In this document: positions 1-5,914 of the stretch, piece by piece
Numbering within the stretch: position 1 is the stretch's first letter
Layout of the letters: every line of letters starts with the position of its first letter
From: Bacillota bacterium
GTDB lineage: Bacteria; Bacillota; Clostridia; Peptostreptococcales; Anaerovoracaceae
Assembly (NCBI GenBank): GCA_017543805.1
Contig: JAFYFK010000205.1
Coordinates: 1-6,230 of the forward strand
Direction: 5' to 3'
DNA: 6,230 nt
Program-made: the position numbers and the translations under genes
The notes under the pieces: generated by a model
What the model saw: only the letters and a program-made list of their open reading frames with translations
Told to the model about the DNA's origin: nothing
Database searches by the model: none

Positions 1-765
1 CAGTATCTGCGCAAGGCAAGCCGTTCAGATACAGCCGAGCGCGGAAAGCATCTGCTGGGGCAGACAGCGCGCCGAAAGAACTGGGATCTCCAGTCCATGC
101 TGAAGAACATCTATCTTATGAAGGCCGCAAAGGCCCAGGGCTTTACGCAGCTTGAGGATCTTTACAACTCAATAAGCTACGGCGGAGCGCCGCTCAACAG
201 GACCATGGCTCTCTGCGAGAGCTATTACCACGAGGAAAAACAGCTCGAAGCCGAGCGCATAGAAAGCGAAAACCGGACCAGGGTCAGCAATAAAAAGAAG
301 ATCGAAAAGACCACCGGCGTAAGCGTAAAGGGCGTAAGCGCGCTGCTCATACGCTACGCGCACTGCTGTAACCCGGTACCCGGCGACGAGATAATCGGAT
401 ATACCACAAAGGGCCGCGGCATCTCGATCCACAGGAAGGACTGCATCAATATGATATCCCTTCCGGCGTCCGAACAGGCACGACTCATCAGCGTGGAGTG
501 GGAGAACGTCGTTGACAGCATGACCTTCGACGCTTCAATGAAGATAGTCGCCGAAAACCGCAAGGGAATGCTGGCGGACATCTCCAAAATCTGCGAGGAT
601 AACGACATCGATATCAGCGCGCTCAACACCAAGACGGACAAGACCGGTGTCGCTACGATAGACATCACTCTTTCCGTAAACGGCGCCAAGGAGATCGGCA
701 AGATGATGAGCCGCTTTAAGCAGGTTCCCGGAGTGTATGACGTTTACAGGAGCAATAACGCTTAA
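1..765 (+). CDS. relA: RelA/SpoT family (p)ppGpp synthetase/hydrolase, C-terminal part (5' truncated by window)
   Basis: The reading frame is open from base 1, so the 254 codons seen are the C-terminal third of a larger protein. Long RSH enzymes make and break (p)ppGpp in response to uncharged tRNA on the ribosome, and the catalytic domains lie upstream of the window. In order, the visible part has a helical segment (about bases 1-300), then the zinc-finger/RIS domain with the His-Cys-Cys signature (Cys-Cys codons at 364-369) and the later HRKDC motif (Cys codon at 442-444). It ends with an ACT domain from about base 517, containing the typical ENRKGMLADISKI segment. The family assignment is firm. 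Whether it is a bifunctional Rel or a monofunctional enzyme cannot be told without the N-terminus; a single long Rel enzyme is usual in Firmicutes. The stop codon is 12 bases before the next ATG, so the two genes are very likely co-transcribed. Confidence 0.95.
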   Translation, partial: QYLRKASRSDTAERGKHLLGQTARRKNWDLQSMLKNIYLMKAAKAQGFTQLEDLYNSISYGGAPLNRTMALCESYYHEEKQLEAERIESENRTRVSNKKKIEKTTGVSVKGVSALLIRYAHCCNPVPGDEIIGYTTKGRGISIHRKDCINMISLPASEQARLISVEWENVVDSMTFDASMKIVAENRKGMLADISKICEDNDIDISALNTKTDKTGVATIDITLSVNGAKEIGKMMSRFKQVPGVYDVYRSNNA

Positions 766-771
766 AAGGAG
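766..771 (+). promoter_or_regulatory. Shine-Dalgarno for the MBL hydrolase
   Basis: AAGGAG lies directly after the relA stop codon and six bases before the ATG at 778. It is a strong ribosome-binding site and fixes that start. Confidence 0.85.
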
Positions 772-777
772 TAAAAA

Positions 778-1386
778 ATGCAGATATTCCAGTTTGTGCT
801 CGGGCCTATAATGACTAACACATATCTCGTCGAAGATGAGGAGAGCAAAAAGTGCTTTATCGTGGATCCCGCGTGGCCCAGCAAGGATCTCAATTCCAAA
901 ATAACGCTCGACGGGATGACTCCTGAATACATCATCCTTACGCACGGCCACGGCGACCACACGGACGGTATCGGTTCCCTGCAGACTGCTTTCCCGGATA
1001 TCAAACTTGTCGCGTCAAAGAAGGAACATGACTTCCTGTATGACCGTCACAAGAGCCAGGGAAAGGGCGGAATAGTCGCGGACATCGAAGTTGCCGACGG
1101 CGATGAGATGGAAGTCGGAGGACTTAAGCTGAAGTTTATCTCGACTCCGGGTCACACTCCCGGCGGAATGTGCATTTACATAAAGAGCGAAAGCCTGCTC
1201 TTCAGCGGCGATACGCTTTTCCATACATCCGTGGGACGCACTGACTTCCCCGGCGGAGACTTCACAAAGCTGATGGATTCGATCAAAAACAAGCTGTTCG
1301 TTCTTCCGGACGATACTCATGTCCTTCCGGGTCACGACGCTCCGACGACTATAGGCTACGAAAAGAGGTACAATCCGTTTGTTTAG
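778..1386 (+). CDS. MBL-fold metallo-hydrolase, glyoxalase II / YcbL-like
   Basis: This is a complete 202-residue protein, the usual length for short glyoxalase II-like hydrolases that lack the C-terminal substrate-binding domain of true GloB. All metal ligands of the fold are visible: H56-x-H58-x-D60-H61 (THGHGDH), H126 in TPGHTPGG, D145 in FSGDTLF and H186 in LPGH. The GRTD motif at 153-156 followed by FPGGD is typical of the YcbL/YqgX group. It should be a cytosolic dinuclear metal enzyme, probably a thioester hydrolase, but the substrate is not shown by sequence. A strong Shine-Dalgarno sits six bases upstream of the ATG. The last eight bases overlap the proposed hemZ start. As far as I know, MBL proteins of this kind are common in this position in Clostridia, between relA (or dtd) and hemZ. 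The fold is certain; the precise activity is open. Confidence 0.92.
   Translation: MQIFQFVLGPIMTNTYLVEDEESKKCFIVDPAWPSKDLNSKITLDGMTPEYIILTHGHGDHTDGIGSLQTAFPDIKLVASKKEHDFLYDRHKSQGKGGIVADIEVADGDEMEVGGLKLKFISTPGHTPGGMCIYIKSESLLFSGDTLFHTSVGRTDFPGGDFTKLMDSIKNKLFVLPDDTHVLPGHDAPTTIGYEKRYNPFV
1364..1368 (+). promoter_or_regulatory. Probable Shine-Dalgarno for the hemZ TTG start
   Basis: AGAGG, inside the end of the MBL gene, is ten bases upstream of the TTG at 1379. It is the only purine-rich match near that codon. An in-frame TAG at 1352-1354 prevents any start further upstream, so the site helps decide the start. Confidence 0.5.
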
Positions 1387-2749
1387 GATATCCGTACCGA
1401 CAGAAAAGGATAAATACGACCTTGCCGAGCTCGCCAGGATGTTCGTTCCGGCCTCGCAGCTGGACATGATAAGCCGCGAGTCGATGGACGTTTCCGAGCT
1501 TATGGGCAGCGCCGGCGAATACTTCAAGATACCTTCCGCAGGCCTTAAAAACGACCATAAAAGACTGCTTTACGAGTATTTGTCCGAAGCCACAGGAAAA
1601 ACGCTGGATTGGGGCATTTTGACCGGCGTAAGGCCATCCAAGCTGTACAGGTATATCTGCGATCAGCGAGGAAAGGAAGATGCCGACAGGGAGCTCCGGG
1701 AGGGCTATTACGTCTCGGAGGAAAAGCTCGGCCTTGTTTCCAGGATATACGACGTGCAGAGCACTGTTCGCAGGGATTCGGATCCGAACGCCATAGGCGT
1801 TTACGTGGGCATACCGTTCTGTCCGACACGCTGCGTGTACTGCGCTTTTACATCAAATAAAATAAGCAGGCCGGCTGCCGAAAAGTATATGGGAGCCCTG
1901 CTTAAGGAGATCGCTTTTACGGCAGATCTGATGAAGGAAAAGAACTGGCGGGCCGAGAGCATATACATAGGCGGCGGAACGCCTACAAGCCTTGACGACG
2001 ACCATTTTGAGGCGCTTCTTTCAGCGGTGCGGGAAAAACTGTACAGCGCCGGCACAAAGGAGTTTACCGTCGAGGCCGGACGACCGGACACTATTACGGA
2101 AAACAAGCTGGCTCTTATAAAGCAATACGGCGGCGACAGGATCTCGATAAATCCCCAGTCGATGAAGCAGGAGACTCTGGACGCGATAGGACGCAGCCAT
2201 ACTCCGGATCAGATACTTGAAGCTTTCCGGATGGCCAAAGAAAAGGGTTTTGAACGCATCAACGCTGACCTGATAACCGGGCTACCCGGAGAAGGACCGC
2301 TGGACTTTGTAAACAGCCTGGAAACGATCATCGCCCAGGATCCCGCAAACATAACAGTCCACACGCTTGCGGTAAAAAGGGCGTCGAGGCTTATAGAAGA
2401 AGACCCGGACTACGCCTACAGGCAGGGAGAGACTGTAAGGGAGATGCTCAGGGCAGCGTCTGAAATGCTTCCCGCGGCAGGCTACGAGCCGTATTACATG
2501 TACCGTCAGAAGCACATGGCCGGAAACTTCGAGAATGTCGGCTGGTGCAGACCTGGTACGGCAAATATATACAACATCAGGATCATGGAGGAGGATCAGA
2601 CGATTCTCGCTCTGGGCGCCGGCGGAATATCCAAGATATATTATCCGTCGGAGGACCGCCTCGAACGCATACCGAATGTATCCAACTACGAGATATACAT
2701 AGAACGCATCGATGAGATGCTTGAACGCAAAAGAAAGGGAACGGCATGA
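1379..2749 (+). CDS. hemZ: HemZ-family radical SAM protein (coproporphyrinogen dehydrogenase-like)
   Basis: The 456-residue protein is a radical SAM enzyme of the HemN/HemW superfamily. The [4Fe-4S]/SAM motif C148-x3-C152-x2-C155 is in GIPFCPTRCVYC. GGGTP at 198-202 matches the SAM-binding segment. VEAGRPDTIT, RISINPQS and ITGLPGEG follow, and NFENVGW..PG..NIYNI lies near the C-terminus; these match HemZ as I recall it from Bacillus subtilis. The pre-core DWGILTGVRPSKL at 77-89 is another HemZ hallmark. The TTG start is preferred because YDLAELARMF just after it resembles the N-terminus of clostridial HemZ proteins; the first in-frame ATG (1439) would remove that segment. HemZ is annotated as oxygen-independent coproporphyrinogen III oxidase, but its in vivo role is uncertain. 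Phe157 replaces the extra cysteine found two residues after the CX3CX2C motif in HemN, as in HemW. The gene overlaps the MBL gene by eight bases and hisS by four. Confidence 0.9.
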   Translation: MFRISVPTEKDKYDLAELARMFVPASQLDMISRESMDVSELMGSAGEYFKIPSAGLKNDHKRLLYEYLSEATGKTLDWGILTGVRPSKLYRYICDQRGKEDADRELREGYYVSEEKLGLVSRIYDVQSTVRRDSDPNAIGVYVGIPFCPTRCVYCAFTSNKISRPAAEKYMGALLKEIAFTADLMKEKNWRAESIYIGGGTPTSLDDDHFEALLSAVREKLYSAGTKEFTVEAGRPDTITENKLALIKQYGGDRISINPQSMKQETLDAIGRSHTPDQILEAFRMAKEKGFERINADLITGLPGEGPLDFVNSLETIIAQDPANITVHTLAVKRASRLIEEDPDYAYRQGETVREMLRAASEMLPAAGYEPYYMYRQKHMAGNFENVGWCRPGTANIYNIRIMEEDQTILALGAGGISKIYYPSEDRLERIPNVSNYEIYIERIDEMLERKRKGTA

Positions 2750-3996
2750 TAAGCATCCCTAAGGGAACAAAAGACATAATCCCCCAGGAAAGCTACAAAT
2801 GGCACTGGGTGGAGGACAAATTCAGGCGCATATGCGAACGTTACGGCTATAAGGAGTTCCGCACGCCAATCTTTGAGCACACCGAGCTGTTTCAGCGCGG
2901 CATAGGAAGCACCACGGACGTGGTCCAGAAGGAGATGTATACCTTCGAGATCGCCGACCGTTCGCTTACGCTCAAGCCCGAAGGCACAGCCGGAGTGGTA
3001 AGGTCCTTTATAGAAAACAAGCTTTACGCCGGGACGATGCCTGCTAAGTATTACTACATCACTCCATGCTACCGCTACGAGAAGATGCAGAAGGGCAGAC
3101 AGAGGGAATTCCATCAGTTCGGAATAGAGGTCTTCGGCTCCGCCAATATGCTTGCCGACGCCGAGGTCATCTCGCTCGCCTACGACTTCCTCACTGACTG
3201 CGGTATAGATGGATTTAAGCTTCATATCAACAATATCGGCTGCCCGAAGTGCAGGGCTGAATACAGGAAAGCCCTTCAGGACTTTATCAGGCCAAACCTC
3301 GACAGATTCTGCGAGACCAGCCGCGGACGTTTCGACACAAATCCCATGAGGATACTGGATTCAAAGGATCCGGAGGATCAGAAATACCTCGTCGGCGCAC
3401 CGAATATCCTTGACTATCTCTGCGACGACTGCAAAAATTCGTTCGCGGAGGTCCAGGCTCACCTGAACGCCATGGAGATACCGTTTGAGATCGATCCGGG
3501 CATCGTAAGGGGTCTTGATTACTACACCAAGACAGCCTTCGAATTCGTTTCCGACAAGCTTGGCGCACAGTCCACGATCTGCGGCGGCGGCCGTTACGAC
3601 CATCTGGTCGAAGAGATCGGCGGGCCGGAAACTCCCGGAGTAGGCTTTGGACTCGGCATCGAGAGGCTGCTCATAACAGCTGAAGCTTGTGGAGTTGAGA
3701 TCCCTCAGGACAGTGACTGCGACGTATTTATCGCCGCCATGGGCCCGGCAGCACAGCAACATGCGCTGGTGCTGGCGCATAAGCTAAGGGGTGGAGGAGT
3801 TAGAACTATGACTGATCCTTCAGGAAGAGGCCTCAAAGCCCAGCTCAAATACGCGGACCGGCTCGGCGCATCCTGGTGCATGGTCATCGGTGATGACGAG
3901 CTCGCAAAGGGTGCGGTCCAGCTTAGAAACATGAAGGAATCCTCGCAGGAAGAACTTCCCGAAAATGAAGCGATAAGTAAAATATTAGATATTTAG
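2746..3996 (+). CDS. hisS: Histidyl-tRNA synthetase (HisRS)
   Basis: A complete 416-residue class II synthetase, close to the usual 420-430. It attaches histidine to tRNA-His in the cytosol. The N-terminus PKGTKDIIP is characteristic. LKPEGT (76-81) and motif 2 YRYEKMQKGRQREFHQFG (109-126) form the ATP/histidine site. The HisRS-specific RGLDYYTKTAFEF begins at R255, which aligns with the catalytic arginine of the family. GGGRYD follows at 280-285 and motif 3 GFGLGIERLL at 300-309. The C-terminal ~95 residues are the anticodon-binding domain. Cysteine pairs C166-x2-C169 and C226-x2-C229 flank the insertion region and could bind zinc. The ATG overlaps the hemZ stop (ATGA), with AAAGGGA at 2734-2740 as a modest ribosome-binding site, which suggests translational coupling. 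No T-box leader precedes it, as no gap exists for one. Confidence 0.98.
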   Translation: MISIPKGTKDIIPQESYKWHWVEDKFRRICERYGYKEFRTPIFEHTELFQRGIGSTTDVVQKEMYTFEIADRSLTLKPEGTAGVVRSFIENKLYAGTMPAKYYYITPCYRYEKMQKGRQREFHQFGIEVFGSANMLADAEVISLAYDFLTDCGIDGFKLHINNIGCPKCRAEYRKALQDFIRPNLDRFCETSRGRFDTNPMRILDSKDPEDQKYLVGAPNILDYLCDDCKNSFAEVQAHLNAMEIPFEIDPGIVRGLDYYTKTAFEFVSDKLGAQSTICGGGRYDHLVEEIGGPETPGVGFGLGIERLLITAEACGVEIPQDSDCDVFIAAMGPAAQQHALVLAHKLRGGGVRTMTDPSGRGLKAQLKYADRLGASWCMVIGDDELAKGAVQLRNMKESSQEELPENEAISKILDI

Positions 3997-4002
3997 TGGA
4001 AT

Positions 4003-4096
4003 ATATTGACGGGTCCTGCCGCTCGGTCTCCCCATGATCTGCGGTGCAGGCGCTCCTCGATCTGGGGATGCCCCTCCTCGCGTCACCCGTCAATAT
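4003..4096. repeat. 94-nt element with perfect 12-bp inverted ends and GC-rich folded interior; possible structured RNA or MITE-like repeat
   Basis: The left arm ATATTGACGGGT (4003-4014) is exactly complementary to the right arm ACCCGTCAATAT (4085-4096). The 70 bases between them are about 70% GC (49 of 70), whereas the flanks are strongly AT-rich. The interior can fold as a three-way junction. One hairpin pairs 4015-4018 with 4047-4050 and 4019-4022 with 4041-4044, leaving a two-base bulge. A second branch begins with 4051-4053 / 4080-4082 and ends in a GGGG-ATG-CCCC hairpin (4064-4074). The first hairpin starts directly after the outer stem, and the second branch starts directly after the first. 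No T-run follows the right arm, so it is not a standard terminator. I do not recognise it as any RNA family or insertion sequence. It could be an RNA leader or attenuator of aspS, a processing site, or a small mobile palindrome. Confidence 0.7.
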
Positions 4097-4124
4097 GATA
4101 AACTTTAAATATATTAAACTTTTC
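4097..4124 (+). promoter_or_regulatory. aspS: AT-rich aspS leader, possible promoter region
   Basis: This stretch between the inverted-repeat element and the Shine-Dalgarno is almost entirely A and T. Candidate -10 hexamers are TATGAT (4094-4099, overlapping the right arm) and TATATT (4110-4115). Neither has a recognisable -35 at 16-18 bases, since that position falls in the GC-rich element. The octamer TAAACTTT occurs twice (4099-4106 and 4115-4122). A promoter here is possible but weakly supported. Confidence 0.25.
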
Positions 4125-4129
4125 AGGAG
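4125..4129 (+). promoter_or_regulatory. aspS: Shine-Dalgarno for aspS
   Basis: AGGAG ends nine bases before the ATG at 4139 and directly abuts the other in-frame ATG at 4130. The spacing makes 4139 the workable start and rules against 4130. Confidence 0.8.
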
Positions 4130-4138
4130 ATGTATATC

Positions 4139-5914
4139 ATGGACAAATTACTTAAGAGAAGCGCTTATTGCGGAACTCTCAGAAAAGAAAACATCGGACA
4201 GACAGTGACCGTTGATGGCTGGGTCGCTAAAAAGAGAAACCTCGGCGGCCTCATATTTGCCGACATCCGCGACAGGAGCGGTCTCGTGCAGGTCGTATTC
4301 GGCGACGGGACACCGGCTGACATAATCGAAAAAGCCAACGGTCTCAGAAGCGAATATACCGTCGGCGTCACCGGAGTCGTCAGGGAAAGGGAATCCAAGA
4401 ACCCGGAACTTGAGACCGGAGACATCGAGATACTCGCCAGCGGCCTCAGCATCTACGCGGAAGCCGATACGCCGCCCATCTACATCAAGGACGACGACAA
4501 CGTTGCCGGAGAACTCCGCCTCAAGTACAGATATCTTGATCTCAGAAAACCGATCATGCAGAAGACTCTGGCCTTCAGAAGCAAGATGTACCATGTGATC
4601 CGCAACTTCTATTATGAGAACGGATTCATCGAGGTCGAGACCCCCGTGCTCGCGAAGCCGACGCCGGAAGGCGCAAGGGACTATCTTGTTCCCAGCCGCG
4701 TAAACCCCGGAAAGTTCTACGCTCTGCCGCAGAGCCCCCAGCAGTTCAAGCAGCTGCTCATGGTCGGCGGGACCGACAGATATGTACAGATAGCAAAGTG
4801 CTACAGAGACGAGGACCTCAGGGCCGACAGACAGCCGGAATTCACCCAGATCGACCTCGAGATGAGCTTTGTAGACCAGGATGACATAATCGACGTTCAG
4901 GAACATTTCCTGCAGGATCTGTTCAAAAAGATGCTCGACGTGGACATTCAGCTTCCGCTCCCGAGACTTACCTGGGACGAGGCGATGAACCGTTACGGTT
5001 CCGACAAGCCTGACCTCCGCTTCGGATTCGAACTCGTCGATATCGCGGACGTTGTTAAAGACTGCGAATTCAAGGTCTTCACCGACGCTCTCGCTGACGG
5101 CGGAAAGGTAATGGGCATCAATATCAACGGCGCTTCCGAGAAGTTCAGCCGCAAGGATGTCGACAAGATGACCGAATCCATCAAGGCTTACGGAGCAAAG
5201 GGCCTTGTCTGGATCCGTAAGGAAGAAGGGGAGATCCGTTCTTCTGTAGGCAAGTTCTTCGATCAGGACGCTCTCGCGAAGATCTGCGATAAATTCGAAG
5301 CGAAGAACGGAGACCTTATCCTTATCGTATCCGGAAAGAAGGAAGTCGTCTGGGCGTCCCTCGGATTCTTAAGACGCGACCTCGCCGGAAAGCTCGGCCT
5401 GCTGGATCCGAAGCAGTTCAAGCTGCTCTGGGTCGTCGACTTCCCGATGTTCGAGTGGTCTGACGAAGAAAACAGATACATGGCGATGCACCATCCGTTC
5501 ACCTCGCCCAAGAAGGAAGATATCCACTATCTCGAAAGCGGCGAGCTTGAGAAGGTCTACGCCGACGCTTACGATATAGTCATCAACGGCTACGAAGCCG
5601 GCGGCGGATCTATCCGTATCCACGACAGCGCTCTTCAGCAGAAGATATTCGAGGTGCTGCAGCTTACGGAAGAGGATATCAGGAACCGCTTCGGATTCTT
5701 CATCGACGCGTTCAAATACGGCGCTCCGCCCCACGGCGGACTCGCGTTCGGCCTCGACAGGCTCTGCATGCTGCTCCTTGGCACGGACGACATCCGTCAG
5801 GTCATCGCGTTCCCGAAGAACCAGAACGCCCAGTGCGTGATGAGCGACGCTCCGACCACAGTCGACGCAAAACAGCTCGACGAACTTTCCATCGACGTTA
5901 AGAAAGGCGAGTAA
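4139..5914 (+). CDS. aspS: Aspartyl-tRNA synthetase (AspRS), bacterial type
   Basis: A complete 591-residue class IIb synthetase, normal for bacterial AspRS (about 590). It charges tRNA-Asp with aspartate in the cytosol. The N-terminal OB-fold anticodon-binding domain spans about 1-105 (GWVAKKRNLGGLIFADIRDR). Next come motif 1 FIEVETP (163-169), the TPEGARDYLVPSR flipping loop from 175, QSPQQFKQ (198-205) and motif 2 YRDEDLRADRQPEFTQIDLE (222-241). The GAD insertion domain typical of bacterial enzymes lies at about 285-415. GYEAGGGSIRIH follows, then motif 3 GGLAFGLDRL with its arginine at 541 and IAFPKN near the end. I start it at ATG 4139 on Shine-Dalgarno spacing; an in-frame ATG at 4130 would add three residues. 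It is separated from hisS by the inverted-repeat element and followed without a gap by nadD. Whether it also charges tRNA-Asn is not resolved here. Confidence 0.97.
   Translation: MDKLLKRSAYCGTLRKENIGQTVTVDGWVAKKRNLGGLIFADIRDRSGLVQVVFGDGTPADIIEKANGLRSEYTVGVTGVVRERESKNPELETGDIEILASGLSIYAEADTPPIYIKDDDNVAGELRLKYRYLDLRKPIMQKTLAFRSKMYHVIRNFYYENGFIEVETPVLAKPTPEGARDYLVPSRVNPGKFYALPQSPQQFKQLLMVGGTDRYVQIAKCYRDEDLRADRQPEFTQIDLEMSFVDQDDIIDVQEHFLQDLFKKMLDVDIQLPLPRLTWDEAMNRYGSDKPDLRFGFELVDIADVVKDCEFKVFTDALADGGKVMGININGASEKFSRKDVDKMTESIKAYGAKGLVWIRKEEGEIRSSVGKFFDQDALAKICDKFEAKNGDLILIVSGKKEVVWASLGFLRRDLAGKLGLLDPKQFKLLWVVDFPMFEWSDEENRYMAMHHPFTSPKKEDIHYLESGELEKVYADAYDIVINGYEAGGGSIRIHDSALQQKIFEVLQLTEEDIRNRFGFFIDAFKYGAPPHGGLAFGLDRLCMLLLGTDDIRQVIAFPKNQNAQCVMSDAPTTVDAKQLDELSIDVKKGE

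Larger units (their letters stand above)
3997..4138 (+). other. hisS-aspS intergenic region
   Basis: This 142-base gap is the only substantial non-coding stretch. It contains, in order, a few AT-rich bases, the 94-base inverted-repeat element (4003-4096), an AT-rich leader (4097-4124) and the aspS Shine-Dalgarno. I see no tRNA, no T-box signature (no GGGTGGNACCGCG-like box) and no canonical intrinsic terminator with a T-run on either strand. Confidence 0.8.

Noticed and set aside
2686..3225. Minus-strand open frame (179 codons) over hisS
   Set aside because: It is antisense to conserved HisRS motifs, and the predicted protein has no recognisable domain.
3980..3994. AAATAT-TAG-ATATTT hairpin at the end of hisS
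   Set aside because: It has only six A-T pairs, lies inside the coding end, and is expected by chance in AT-rich sequence.
4006..4011. TTGACG in the left arm as a -35 promoter element
   Set aside because: There is no TATAAT-like hexamer 16-18 bases downstream. The mirror copy on the other strand also has no -10.
4003..4096. Rho-independent terminator of hisS
   Set aside because: The stem is long and perfect at its base, but the right arm is followed by ATGATAAAC with no T-run, and the 70-base interior is far too long for a standard terminator loop. The opposite strand also lacks a T-run.
4003..4096. Small protein encoded through the inverted-repeat element
   Set aside because: Short open frames exist on both strands, but none has a start with a properly spaced Shine-Dalgarno. 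The symmetry of the ends points to structure rather than coding.
3997..4138. T-box riboswitch upstream of aspS
   Set aside because: The gap is shorter than a normal T-box leader, and I find no GGGTGGNACCGCG-like antiterminator box or terminator with T-run.
4148..4906. Minus-strand open frame (252 codons) over the start of aspS
   Set aside because: It is antisense to the conserved AspRS OB-fold and motif 2 region, with no family resemblance.
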